From Arthrobacter sp. Bz4 (lineage in GTDB: Bacteria; Actinomycetota; Actinomycetes; Actinomycetales; Micrococcaceae), in NCBI RefSeq assembly GCF_003075455.1, contig NZ_QDAE01000013.1:1-64000 (forward strand): a stretch of 64,000 nt of DNA, written 5' to 3'. A program made the position numbers and the translations under genes. A model generated the notes under the pieces. That model was not told the origin of the DNA. It searched no databases and worked only from the letters and a program-made list of their open reading frames with translations. Positions 37,589 to 46,327 of the stretch are shown here, piece after piece. Every line of letters starts with the position of its first letter. Within the stretch, counting starts at the first letter, position 1.

Positions 37589-38215
37589 GTGAGTATTCCT
37601 CCGGCCAAACAGGTCCCTACGCTGAACATTGCCAACGTCCTTACGGTGGTGCGGATCCTTCTGGTCCCGTTCTTCATCTGGTTTCTGCTCCTGGACGACT
37701 CGGCCGCCGATGACTCGGGCGGGCTTTTCCGCTGGCTGGCGGTGGCGGTGTTCGCCGTCGCGATCTACACCGATAAACTCGACGGCGACCTGGCTCGGAG
37801 CCGCGGGCTAATCACCGACTTTGGGAAAATTGCCGACCCTATCGCCGACAAACTGCTCATAGGTGCCGCACTGATCCTGCTCTCTGTCATGGGAGAACTC
37901 TGGTGGTGGGTCACCATCGTGATCCTGGTCCGCGAACTGGGCATCACCGTGCTGCGGTTCGCCGTCATCCGCTACGGAGTGATGCCAGCCTCACGGGGCG
38001 GGAAACTCAAAACAGTCATCCAGACCTTCGCCATCTTCCTCTACCTGCTGCCACTGGCCGGGGTGCTCGGTGACTGGTATTCCTGGGTGGCCATCACGGT
38101 GATGCTGGCAGCCGTCGCCGTCACCGTCGTCACCGGGATTGACTACATTATCCAGGCGATCCGGCTCCGGCGTGATGCGCTTTCAACCGGGCACCCCGGC
38201 AGCCCGACGTCGTAG
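37589..38215 (+). CDS. pgsA: CDP-diacylglycerol-glycerol-3-phosphate 3-phosphatidyltransferase
   Basis: A membrane enzyme of phosphatidylglycerol synthesis. The 208 residues carry the complete CDP-alcohol phosphotransferase motif, DKLDGDLARSRG then DFGKIADPIADK, and about six helices. GTG 37589 gives the usual IANVLTVVRILLVPFF N-terminus. cinA starts 11 bases after its stop. Confidence 0.95.
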   Translation: MSIPPAKQVPTLNIANVLTVVRILLVPFFIWFLLLDDSAADDSGGLFRWLAVAVFAVAIYTDKLDGDLARSRGLITDFGKIADPIADKLLIGAALILLSVMGELWWWVTIVILVRELGITVLRFAVIRYGVMPASRGGKLKTVIQTFAIFLYLLPLAGVLGDWYSWVAITVMLAAVAVTVVTGIDYIIQAIRLRRDALSTGHPGSPTS

Positions 38216-38226
38216 GCGCGGCACCG

Positions 38227-38739
38227 ATGGAACCGTTAGTTCCCGCTGGGCCTGCCGCAGAGGTGATCCGCCAGGCAACAGCCTGTCACCTCACCATCGC
38301 CACTGCCGAGTCGCTGACCGCCGGGATGGTCAGCGCCGCGCTGGGCTCGGTGCCGGGCGCATCCGCGGTGTTGCAGGGTGGGGCGGTGACCTACCAGAAC
38401 CAGATCAAGGTGGACATTCTCGGCGTCGACCCCGCAGGGATCGCCGCGACCGGGGCGGTGGACGCCGTCGTCGCACGCCAGATGGCGGAAGGCGCACGGC
38501 GCGTCTTCGACGCCGATCTGGGCGTTTCCACCACCGGAGCAGCGGGACCCGAGCCACACGCCGGTAAGGCGGTGGGCACCGTCTTCGTGGCCGTAGCATC
38601 AGCGGCCGGGACGACGGTGAACGAATACCTGTTCGACGGCGACCGGGAGTCGGTCCGGAGGCACGCCTGTGCCGCCGCACTGAATCTGCTGGGCGCCGTG
38701 TTACGCGACCAGGCCGCAGGGAACAAATCCCAGGACTGA
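38227..38739 (+). CDS. cinA: CinA C-terminal domain protein (nicotinamide-nucleotide amidase type)
   Basis: 170 residues, equal to the stand-alone C-terminal CinA/PncC domain that deamidates nicotinamide mononucleotide. Motifs ATAESLTAGMVSAAL, GGAVTYQNQIK and STTGAAGPEPHAGK are intact. The N-terminal molybdopterin-binding-like half of long CinA proteins is absent, as in most actinobacteria. The pgsA-cinA-clgR order is conserved and cinA is often co-expressed with clgR. Confidence 0.92.
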   Translation: MEPLVPAGPAAEVIRQATACHLTIATAESLTAGMVSAALGSVPGASAVLQGGAVTYQNQIKVDILGVDPAGIAATGAVDAVVARQMAEGARRVFDADLGVSTTGAAGPEPHAGKAVGTVFVAVASAAGTTVNEYLFDGDRESVRRHACAAALNLLGAVLRDQAAGNKSQD

Positions 38740-38847
38740 ACAGTTATCATTACTGTCAGCCATTGAACAGGTTGACAGCTTAGGCTTGAAACTACCAAGC
38801 CGGTACACCTTCCTAAGGAGACACCGGATCAATTGCAACGAGGGAGC

Positions 38848-39300
38848 ATGGCGATTCAGATGGTAAAGCAACCCGTATCCATTAACGGAGTAGTCCGTTG
38901 GCGGGATGTGGGGTTGGCGGAAGATGCACAGCGCAAGCCGAAGGAGCGCAAAATGGTAGTGCTACGCCATGAGATCGGCGATGTCCTGCGGGACGTCCGC
39001 CAGCGGCAGGGCCGCACACTACGCGAGGTTTCGCATAGTGCTCGAGTCTCCCTCGGTTACCTCAGCGAGGTAGAGCGGGGCCAGAAGGAAGCATCGTCTG
39101 AGCTCCTGTCCTCGATCTGCACCGCGCTCGATGTTCCGTTGTCCCTCATGCTCCGCGAAGTCAGCGATCGTCTCGCCGAGGCAGAGGGCGTATCAGTCCC
39201 TGACACGGTGCCCCAGGAATTCGCCCGGGCGTTTGTCGACGACATCCCGGCCGACCTATCCGAGGATTTCAGCCGCGGACTGGCCGCAACGAACCGCTAA
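38848..39300 (+). CDS. clgR: XRE-family regulator, ClgR type
   Basis: A 150-residue helix-turn-helix protein. The HTH ([57 protein letters not shown]) matches ClgR, the actinobacterial activator of Clp protease and stress genes. GAGGGAG before ATG 38848 supports the long form. ATG 38953 also has a strong AAGGAG and would give a 115-residue protein starting MVVLRHEIG, so both forms may be made. An inverted-repeat terminator follows. Confidence 0.9.
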   Translation: MAIQMVKQPVSINGVVRWRDVGLAEDAQRKPKERKMVVLRHEIGDVLRDVRQRQGRTLREVSHSARVSLGYLSEVERGQKEASSELLSSICTALDVPLSLMLREVSDRLAEAEGVSVPDTVPQEFARAFVDDIPADLSEDFSRGLAATNR

Positions 39301-39321
39301 CTCAGCGTCCACAGCGATTTG

Positions 39322-39357
39322 ACTGAAGCCCGCCGGAACACTCCGGCGGGCTTCAGT
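39322..39357 (+). terminator. terminator after clgR
   Basis: A 16-bp perfect stem (39322-39337 with 39342-39357) closes on an ACAC loop. It has no U-tract; the 14-bp tandem repeat starts one base later. It lies between convergent genes and may act in both directions. Confidence 0.7.
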
Positions 39358-39410
39358 GTGTTGTCAACAGCGTGTTATCAACAGCGTGTTATCAACAGTG
39401 TGTTGTCAAT
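39358..39410. repeat. 14-bp tandem repeat, about 3.8 units
   Basis: Units GTGTTGTCAACAGC, GTGTTATCAACAGC, GTGTTATCAACAGT and GTGTTGTCAAT follow each other without spacers. Each unit has a near-palindromic TGTTRTCAACA core. The array runs from the clgR terminator into the stop codon of the convergent MarR gene. Confidence 0.9.
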
Positions 39411-39883
39411 CACCAGTTGTCTTTGGTGTACGTCTCATTGAGTTGGGCAATCAGGGTCCCCAGGGTGGTGAGGTCCTTGACATCCCAGTCGTCCATCAGG
39501 TTGTGGAACGCTTCCTTACGGGCGGTCTGGGCGGCGACCAGCTGCTTCGAGCCGGCGGGGGTCAGGGTAATCGACTGGGCCCGGCCATCGAGCGGGTCGG
39601 CTTCCTTCTGGACCAGGCCGAGTTGTTCGAGCATCGCTATCTGCCGGCTGACCGATGGTTTGCCGACGCCGATACTCGCCGCGATGTCGGTCAGCCGCAT
39701 GGCGCCCTCCCGCTGAAGGATCACCAGCAGGCCGTAGGCGGCCGGTTCCATGTCCGGGTGGACGCGCCGGGCCACCTTGTAGGAGTTCGATCGTGCCCTC
39801 CGCCACAGCATGCTCAGTTGTTGTTCCAATGCCTGGATGGCAGTGTCTACGGCGGGATCGGCTTCACGGTGCTCGGCTGTCAT
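39410..39883 (-). CDS. MarR family transcriptional regulator
   Basis: 157 residues from ATG 39883. The winged helix is clear: YGLLVILQREGAMRLTDIAASIGVGKPSVSRQIAMLEQLGLVQKEADPLDGRAQSITLTPAG. The start is chosen because TAGAAT lies seven bases upstream; the frame is open to 39955. It is divergent from DUF3046 and convergent with clgR. Its ligand is unknown; MarR proteins often repress neighbouring genes and themselves. Confidence 0.88.
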   Translation of the reverse strand: MTAEHREADPAVDTAIQALEQQLSMLWRRARSNSYKVARRVHPDMEPAAYGLLVILQREGAMRLTDIAASIGVGKPSVSRQIAMLEQLGLVQKEADPLDGRAQSITLTPAGSKQLVAAQTARKEAFHNLMDDWDVKDLTTLGTLIAQLNETYTKDNW

Positions 39884-39890
39884 GTGCTTC

Positions 39891-39896
39891 ATTCTA
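39891..39896 (-). promoter_or_regulatory. -10 element for the MarR gene (leaderless)
   Basis: TAGAAT on the minus strand is seven bases from the ATG at 39883. Confidence 0.5.
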
Positions 39897-39981
39897 TGGT
39901 TACGCACACAATCGCTCATCAACCGGCCCCGAAAGCGGGCCAGCAAGTCAGCCAACTCAGAGACAGTGAGAGGATTACATC

Positions 39982-40200
39982 ATGCGCACCAGTGCCTTTT
40001 GGCGGCTTATGGATGACGAGTTCGGCGCGGGGTACTCCCGTACTCTGGCCCGAACGATCGTCCTCGCCGAACTCGGCGGCCGCACCCCTGAAGAGGCCCT
40101 GGGTGCCGGAATCAGCCCGCGCGATATCTGGGTCGCGGTGTGTGACCTCCAGGATGTCCCGTCGGAACGCCGTTTAGGCAAGGACATCACTCCCAAATAG
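39982..40200 (+). CDS. DUF3046 family protein
   Basis: 72 residues (MRTSAFWRLMDDEFGAGYSRTLARTIVLAELGGRTPEEALGAG...VWVAVCDLQDVPSERR-type). This small acidic protein is found next to recA across actinobacteria. It has no known function; conservation beside recA suggests a link to DNA repair, which is untested. The stop is about 36 bases before the recA SOS box. Confidence 0.88.
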   Translation: MRTSAFWRLMDDEFGAGYSRTLARTIVLAELGGRTPEEALGAGISPRDIWVAVCDLQDVPSERRLGKDITPK

Positions 40201-40235
40201 TCCGGATGCGGCACCTGACACGCCGCCCAAGTTAT

Positions 40236-40251
40236 TCGAATACTTGTTCGG
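40236..40251. promoter_or_regulatory. LexA (SOS) box upstream of recA
   Basis: TCGAATACTTGTTCGG differs from the actinobacterial/Bacillus-type consensus TCGAAC-N4-GTTCGA at two positions (sixth and last). It lies 140 bases before recA, in the only non-coding gap there, and matches the LexA gene in this window. Confidence 0.75.
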
Positions 40252-40390
40252 ATAGGACTATCATTTCTAACAGACGGCTGTCGTGGTTATCCACATACGC
40301 CGTGAAGCTTCTCAATTTGTCAGTGCCCCGGGCTACGGTCGAATTGAACACGAAAACGGCCGCAACGGCCATAACCAACCGAGGTGAAGA

Positions 40391-41464
40391 ATGGCCGCAC
40401 CAGCAGACCGCGAGAAAGCTCTCGAAGCAGCACTTGCGCAGATCGACAAGCAGTATGGCAAAGGCTCGGTGATGCGCCTGGGTGATGAGGTGCGCGCCCC
40501 CATCGAAACGATTTCGACCAGCTCCATCGCACTTGACGCTGCACTGGGCATAGGCGGGCTGCCCCGCGGCAGGGTCGTCGAAATCTACGGACCGGAGTCC
40601 TCGGGTAAGACCACGCTGGCACTGCACGCGGTCGCCAACGCGCAGCGCAACGGTGGCATCGCGGCATTCATTGATGCTGAACACGCACTCGACCCCGAAT
40701 ACGCGAAGCGGCTCGGCGTCGACACCGACGCGCTCCTGGTCTCCCAGCCGGACACCGGTGAGCAGGCGCTGGAAATCATGGACATGCTGATCGGGTCAGG
40801 ATCGATCGACGTGATCGTCATTGACTCGGTTGCTGCGCTGGTGCCCCGCGCGGAAATCGAGGGTGACATGGGAGATAGCCATGTGGGCCTGCAGGCACGG
40901 CTGATGAGCCAGGCGCTCCGGAAGATCACCGGCCGTCTCGCCCAAAGCAAAACCACAGCTATTTTCATCAACCAGTTGCGCGAGAAGATCGGCGTGTTCT
41001 TCGGTAGCCCCGAGACCACCACGGGTGGCAAGGCGCTGAAGTTCTACGCCTCCATCCGCATCGATGTACGCCGGATTGAAACCCTCAAGGAGGGCGCTGT
41101 CCCGGTAGGAAACCGGACCCGCGCCAAGGTAGTCAAGAACAAGATGGCACCGCCCTTCAAACAAGCCGAATTCGACATCCTGTACGGCTATGGAATTTCC
41201 CGTGAGGGCGGGCTGATCGATGTTGGAGTCGAGAACGGTCTCGTGAAGAAGTCGGGTGCCTGGTTCACCTACGACGGCGACCAGCTGGGCCAGGGTAAGG
41301 AAAACGCACGGAAGTTCCTGCTCGACAACCCCGACCTGACCGACGAACTGGAACGGCGCATCCGCGAGAAACTCGGTGTTGGATTGGCTGCTGAAGAGGC
41401 GGCGGTCGAGCCCAAGGCGAAGGCTGAGCCGAAACTGAAAGCGGTCAGCGGAGAGAACCGCTAG
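40391..41464 (+). CDS. recA: recombinase RecA
   Basis: The DNA strand-exchange ATPase and LexA co-protease. The 357 residues include the Walker [10 protein letters not shown] (67-75), [75 protein letters not shown]-type L2 loop region and a typical C-terminus. No intein is present. GAGGTGA upstream of the ATG is a strong ribosome binding site. An SOS box precedes it, and recX follows six bases after the stop. Confidence 0.98.
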   Translation: MAAPADREKALEAALAQIDKQYGKGSVMRLGDEVRAPIETISTSSIALDAALGIGGLPRGRVVEIYGPESSGKTTLALHAVANAQRNGGIAAFIDAEHALDPEYAKRLGVDTDALLVSQPDTGEQALEIMDMLIGSGSIDVIVIDSVAALVPRAEIEGDMGDSHVGLQARLMSQALRKITGRLAQSKTTAIFINQLREKIGVFFGSPETTTGGKALKFYASIRIDVRRIETLKEGAVPVGNRTRAKVVKNKMAPPFKQAEFDILYGYGISREGGLIDVGVENGLVKKSGAWFTYDGDQLGQGKENARKFLLDNPDLTDELERRIREKLGVGLAAEEAAVEPKAKAEPKLKAVSGENR

Positions 41465-41470
41465 CCAGCC

Positions 41471-42250
41471 ATGCCTTTCGGACAGAACAACGGTTCCCGC
41501 AGTGGATTGAATTCCAGGCGGAAATCCGGGGCCGGCTCCGACGGGACAACCGCTCACCGGACATCAGACGGCTGGAACGCCGGTGAGCGGAAATCCGGGA
41601 GCGGGCGAAAGCCTCGTGGCCGGCAACCTGCTGGCGCCGGATCGGGTGCCATTGGCTCCTCCGGTTCGGCCTCGGAGATGTCCGCTGGCAAGGATGCAGC
41701 GGGATCTGGCGGGGGAGCCCTCGCACCCGATGCAGACCCTTACGCGACGGCACGGTCCATCGTGTTGCGGCAGCTCACCCTCGCGCCCAAAAGCCGGCAT
41801 CAGCTTGCCTCCAAACTAGCGGAGCGGGACGTGCCCGCAGAGGTGGCGGTGGCCGTCCTGGACCGCTTTGAAGAAGTCCAGCTGATCGACGATGCCGAGT
41901 TCGCGATGATGTGGGTGCGTAGCCGGGCAGCGACCCGATCCCTGGCCAGGAGCGCACTGAAACGCGAACTGGCTGAGAAAGGCATCCACGGCGAGATCGC
42001 CGAGGAGGCACTGTCCCAGGTGAGTGACGATGAGGAACGGGACGCTGCAGAACAGCTAGTGCGCCGAAAGCACCGCCCCGCCGCCACGGGTACAGATCGT
42101 GCCACCCTCGACAAGGAAACGCGGCGGCTGGTGAGCATGCTCGGGCGCAAGGGATACAGCCCGTCGCTGGCGTTCGGTGTGGTGAAATCGGTGCTCGACG
42201 ACGTCGCCGCCGGTGCAGCTGACGACGACGCCGAACCTGATTTCCTCTGA
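41471..42250 (+). CDS. recX: regulatory protein RecX
   Basis: RecX limits RecA filament growth. The conserved RecX repeats start near residue 95 (YATARSIVLRQLTLAPKSRHQLASKLAERDVPAEVAVAVLDRFEEVQLIDDAEFA) and continue with RSLARSALKRELAEKGI and GYSPSLAFGVVKSVLDD. The first ~90 residues are a low-complexity Gly/Ser/Arg-rich extension, so the protein (259 residues) is longer than most RecX. It lies directly downstream of recA. Confidence 0.92.
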   Translation: MPFGQNNGSRSGLNSRRKSGAGSDGTTAHRTSDGWNAGERKSGSGRKPRGRQPAGAGSGAIGSSGSASEMSAGKDAAGSGGGALAPDADPYATARSIVLRQLTLAPKSRHQLASKLAERDVPAEVAVAVLDRFEEVQLIDDAEFAMMWVRSRAATRSLARSALKRELAEKGIHGEIAEEALSQVSDDEERDAAEQLVRRKHRPAATGTDRATLDKETRRLVSMLGRKGYSPSLAFGVVKSVLDDVAAGAADDDAEPDFL

Positions 42251-42363
42251 CGAGGTCCGCCGGGCGCAGGTCAGTCACGCTCAGCCGTTATCCATTCGTT
42301 CCCTAAAACGGCCGGTTGAGGTCTGGCGGACCCAGAACACCGAACTGTAGGCTGAGCATCCTT

Positions 42364-43749
42364 ATGATCGGGCTGGCGCGGGGAATGACTGCTGCACGGA
42401 CGGGCGCTGGTGCAGCGTTGGCCGTGGTGCTCCTTGGCGCTTCCCTCCTCACCTCGATCGCTCCGGCTGCAGCCCAGGACTACCCAACCTGGGACGAGAT
42501 CAAGGCAGCCAAAGCCGATGCTTCAGCCAAACAAGCCCAGGTCGGCGAGATTGAAAGCCTGTTGGAAGGGCTCCGCACCGCCGCCGCCGAACTTGGCGAC
42601 ACCGCCGTCAGCTCAGCGGCTGATCACGCGCAGGCCGCAGAGGAACTGCGGGTGAGCGAACGGCTCTCCGACACGCTCGCCGAACAATTAGCCAATGCCG
42701 AGGCCGAGTCCGCGGACCTGCACCGGGCAGCTGGCGCAGCCGCTGCCCTCTCCTACAAGACCGGGAGCACCAACACCTCAATGCTGGCGCTGCTGGATCC
42801 GGAGGGCGCCATGGACCTGCTGGACCGCCTGATGATACTTGAAACCGTCACCGACCGGGCTGCCGGATCCTACAACGATGCGGTCGCCGCCGAGCGTGAG
42901 GCCGAGTCACTGCGGGACCGCTATGACGCCGCCACCGAGCGGCACCGGGAACTGACGGACGAGGCAGCCGAACGGTTACGCACTGCCCAGGGCGACGACG
43001 CCGCCGCCCGCATCTCGGTGCAGGAGCAGGAAACCCGGGCCGCAGAGCTCCTCGAGCAGCTTGCCGAACTGAACGACACCACGGCCGACCTTGAAGCCGA
43101 CCGCATCCAGGGCTTGCAGGAAGAAGCGGCTTTCCTCGAACAACAGGTAGCAGCAGAGGCTGCTGCGGCGGCCCGGGCGGCAGCCGAAGCCGCGGTGGCA
43201 ACGACGACGCCACCGCGGGCTCCTGCGCCGCCGGTCGTAGCGGGTCCCGCGCCACAACCGCCGGCGCCCCAGTCTCCGGCGCCCCAGTCTCCAGCGCCTC
43301 TACCCATACCCATCCCTGGCCCGGCCCCTGCCCCGCCCCACGCCGAGCCGGACCCCGGCACCGCGCCAACACCGCCAACACCGCCGGCACCGGCCCCCGC
43401 ACCAGCCCCCGCTCCGGCACCGGGCCCCGCACCGATCGTTGACGACCCCGCCGGAGCCCAGGCCTATGCTTCATCCCGACTACCGTCGTTCGGGTGGAAC
43501 GGCGACGAGTTCCAGTGTCTGGTCAATCTATGGAACAAGGAATCCCGGTGGCTGACCAGCGCGAACAACCCGTACAGCGGGGCCTACGGTATTCCCCAAT
43601 CCCTGCCCGGCAGCAAGATGGGCAGCGCCGGCGCTGACTGGCGGACGAACTACCGCACCCAGATTGAATGGGGCCTCGGCTACATCTCCGGTAGATACGG
43701 TTCGCCGTGTGCAGCCTGGCAGCATTCCCAGCGGATGAACTGGTACTGA
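42364..43749 (+). CDS. secreted coiled-coil protein with C-terminal lysozyme-like domain
   Basis: 461 residues from ATG 42364 (ATG 42385 is also possible; neither has a clear RBS). A signal peptide (ALAVVLLGASLLTSIAPAAAQD) is followed by ~230 residues of Ala/Glu/Leu-rich coiled coil, a ~90-residue Pro/Ala linker with PAPQS repeats, and a C-terminal domain: SFGWNGDEFQCLVNLWNKESRWLTSANNPYSGAYGIPQSLPG...WGLGYISGRYGSPCAAWQHSQRMNWY. The Glu in WNKESRW fits the catalytic Glu of lytic-transglycosylase/APF-like domains. It probably remodels peptidoglycan, like NlpC- and RPF-type cell-separation proteins. Confidence 0.82.
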   Translation: MIGLARGMTAARTGAGAALAVVLLGASLLTSIAPAAAQDYPTWDEIKAAKADASAKQAQVGEIESLLEGLRTAAAELGDTAVSSAADHAQAAEELRVSERLSDTLAEQLANAEAESADLHRAAGAAAALSYKTGSTNTSMLALLDPEGAMDLLDRLMILETVTDRAAGSYNDAVAAEREAESLRDRYDAATERHRELTDEAAERLRTAQGDDAAARISVQEQETRAAELLEQLAELNDTTADLEADRIQGLQEEAAFLEQQVAAEAAAAARAAAEAAVATTTPPRAPAPPVVAGPAPQPPAPQSPAPQSPAPLPIPIPGPAPAPPHAEPDPGTAPTPPTPPAPAPAPAPAPAPGPAPIVDDPAGAQAYASSRLPSFGWNGDEFQCLVNLWNKESRWLTSANNPYSGAYGIPQSLPGSKMGSAGADWRTNYRTQIEWGLGYISGRYGSPCAAWQHSQRMNWY

Positions 43750-43815
43750 CCGGTTCGCAGCGGTTGCCGCGGGAACTCCAGGTCCCGTCGATTGTGGGGG
43801 TCAGCGCAGCACACG

Positions 43816-43821
43816 TACCCT
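43816..43821 (+). promoter_or_regulatory. -10 element for miaB (leaderless)
   Basis: TACCCT is followed by six bases and the miaB GTG at 43828. Confidence 0.55.
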
Positions 43822-43827
43822 TAACGG

Positions 43828-45391
43828 GTGAGTCTCATTACCCCAACCCTTCCCACAGGTCCCGCCGCTGAACGGGCCGGTGTTCCTGGCGCAGCGGTGT
43901 CGGGGGCGCAGCGCACCTACGAGGTTCGGACCTACGGCTGCCAGATGAACGTCCACGACTCGGAGCGCATCTCCGGGCTGCTGGAGGCCGCCGGCTATGC
44001 CGCAGCAACGGACACCCAGGCCGACGTCGTCGTGTTCAATACCTGCGCGGTCAGGGAGAACGCCGACAACAAGCTCTACGGCAACCTCGGCATGCTCGCC
44101 TCGGTCAAGGAAACGCACCCCGGCATGCAGATCGCCGTCGGTGGCTGCCTCGCCCAGAAAGACCGCGACACCATCCTGAAGAAAGCGCCGTGGGTCGACG
44201 CGGTATTCGGCACCCACAACGTCGGCGCTCTCCCCGCGCTCCTGGAGCGGGCCCGCCACAACAACGAGGCGCAGCTGGAGATCCTCGAGTCCCTCGATGT
44301 CTTCCCGTCCACGCTCCCGACCAAGCGCGACGCCGTCTACTCCGGCTGGGTGTCCATCTCGGTCGGCTGCAACAACACCTGTACCTTCTGCATCGTCCCT
44401 GCCCTGCGCGGCAAGGAACGCGATCGGCGACCGGGGGAGATCCTCGCCGAAATCGAGGCGCTGGTGGCCGATGGTGCGATCGAAGTGACCTTGCTGGGCC
44501 AGAACGTCAATTCCTACGGGGTGGAGTTCGGCGACCGGGGTGCCTTCGCCAAGCTCCTCCGCGCCTGCGGGAGCATCGAGGGTCTCGAACGGGTCAGGTT
44601 CACCAGCCCCCACCCGGCAGCCTTCACCGACGACGTCATCGACGCCATGGCCGAGACCCCCAACGTGATGCCCCAACTTCACATGCCCCTGCAATCGGGC
44701 TCCGACCAGATCCTCAAATCGATGCGCCGCTCGTACCGGTCGTCGAAATTCCTCGGCATCCTCGACCGGGTGCGGGCCAAAATGCCCCACGCATCAATCT
44801 CCACCGACATCATCGTCGGTTCCCCGGGGAAACCGAGGAAGACTTCCAGGCCACCCTCGACGTCGTCGAGAAGTCCCGCTTCGCCACCGCCTTCACGTTC
44901 CAGTACTCGAAGCGGCCCGGCACCCCTGCCGCTGACCTGCCCAATCAAATCCCGAGGCGGTGGTGCAGGAACGGTTCGAACGGCTGACCGCCTTGCAGGA
45001 CCGCATCGCAGCAGAAGAGAATGCCCTCCAGCTCGGGCGGACGGTCGAGCTGATGGTCACCGCCCAGCAGGGCCGTAAAGCCAGCGAAACCCACCGGCTC
45101 TCGGGCCGGGCCCGTGACCAGCGCCTGGTTCATTTCTCGGTGCCCGACGGCGTCGAACCGCCCCGCCCCGGTGACCTGGTCACCGTCACGGTCACGGAGG
45201 CTGCCGCCTTCCACCTGGTGGCGGACCCCGCGACGCCGGCAGAACTTCACATCCGCCGGTCCCGGGCCGGTGACGCGTGGGATCGGGCACAGGCCGATTC
45301 GTGCGGCGTGCCAGCGCCTGGCGGGTCAGCCGCTGGCCCAGCAGGCGCCGTGTCGCTGGGGATGCCCTCGCTGCCGGTCCGCGACGCCTGA
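43828..45391 (+). CDS. miaB: tRNA-2-methylthio-N6-dimethylallyladenosine synthase (interrupted by two -1 frameshifts)
   Basis: A radical-SAM methylthiotransferase acting on A37 of tRNAs after MiaA. The N-terminal part is intact: [37 protein letters not shown] and the SAM cluster [22 protein letters not shown]. After SISTDIIVG (44819) one T is missing from an expected TTT, and [25 protein letters not shown] is read in another frame. After LPNQIP (44953) one C is missing and [17 protein letters not shown] plus the TRAM domain are in a third frame. With two bases restored the protein is 521 residues. miaA follows in three bases. Confidence 0.88.
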
Positions 45392-45393
45392 CG

Positions 45394-46323
45394 GTGCTTC
45401 CCGCTGCGCCCGCATCCCCGCCCCTGATCGCCGTCGTCGGACCCACCGGGTCGGGCAAGTCATCGCTTGGCATCGAACTCGCGCGCAGGTTCAACGGCGA
45501 AATCATCAACGCCGACTCGATGCAGTTCTATCGCGGCATGGACATTGGCACCGCCAAGGTCAGTCTTGACGAGCGGCAGGGGATACCGCATCACCTGCTC
45601 GACACGCTCGACGTCCGGGAGGAAGCCAGCGTCGCCGCCTACCAGCAGCAGGCGCGGACCGCGATCGACGCTATCCGGGACCGCGGCAGGATGCCGATCC
45701 TGGTGGGCGGGTCGGGGCTGTACATTCGGGCGGCCCTTGACGTCCTGGAGTTCCCTGGTACCGAGCCGGGCATCCGGGCCCAGCTGGAAGCCGACCTGGC
45801 CCGCGACGGCGCGGACCTCCTCCGCGAGCGCCTCGCGGCAGTGGACCCGATCTCCGCCGGCCGGGATCTCGATGACCGCCGGCTGATCAGGGCCCTCGAA
45901 GTGTACGAGGTGACCGGCCGCCCGTTCAGCTCCTTCATGCCGCAACGCCTGTACCACCAGCCGGCACTGCAGCTGGGCCTGCGAGTGGACCGGCCGGTGT
46001 TACGTGAGCGCCTGGCTACCAGGGTCCACACCATGGTCGACGACGGGCTGCTCGACGAAGTAGCACGCCTGGACCGCCAGGGTCTGCGGAGCGGTCGGAC
46101 GGCATCCCGGGCACTGGGATACGCCCAGTTCCTTCAGGTCCTCGACGGTGAGCTGACCACGGAACAGGCAGCGAGCGACACCATCGACGCGACCCGGCGG
46201 TTTGCCCGCCGCCAGCTCACCTGGTTCCGCGCCGACCCGCGAATCACGTGGCTCGACTGGGAGGATCCGCTCCTGGGCTCCCGGGCCGCAGACCACCTCC
46301 AGCAGACCTTCGGCCTATCCTAG
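45394..46323 (+). CDS. miaA: tRNA dimethylallyltransferase
   Basis: MiaA adds the dimethylallyl group to A37 of tRNAs, the substrate for MiaB. From GTG 45394 the product is 309 residues, with [20 protein letters not shown] (P-loop), [38 protein letters not shown] and [10 protein letters not shown]. The GTG is two bases after the miaB stop. The dapF -10 element overlaps its last codons. Confidence 0.95.
   Translation: MLPAAPASPPLIAVVGPTGSGKSSLGIELARRFNGEIINADSMQFYRGMDIGTAKVSLDERQGIPHHLLDTLDVREEASVAAYQQQARTAIDAIRDRGRMPILVGGSGLYIRAALDVLEFPGTEPGIRAQLEADLARDGADLLRERLAAVDPISAGRDLDDRRLIRALEVYEVTGRPFSSFMPQRLYHQPALQLGLRVDRPVLRERLATRVHTMVDDGLLDEVARLDRQGLRSGRTASRALGYAQFLQVLDGELTTEQAASDTIDATRRFARRQLTWFRADPRITWLDWEDPLLGSRAADHLQQTFGLS
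46316..46321 (+). promoter_or_regulatory. -10 element for dapF (leaderless)
   Basis: TATCCT, inside the end of miaA, is followed by six bases and the dapF GTG at 46328. Confidence 0.55.
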
Positions 46324-46327
46324 ACAC

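Noticed and set aside
39358-39410. Possible CRISPR array
   Set aside because: The 14-bp units are contiguous with no spacers and there are no cas genes. The same holds for 26396-26449.
43828-45391. Programmed ribosomal frameshifting in miaB
   Set aside because: No slippery heptamer or downstream structure is obvious, two shifts would be needed, and miaB is not known to use recoding.
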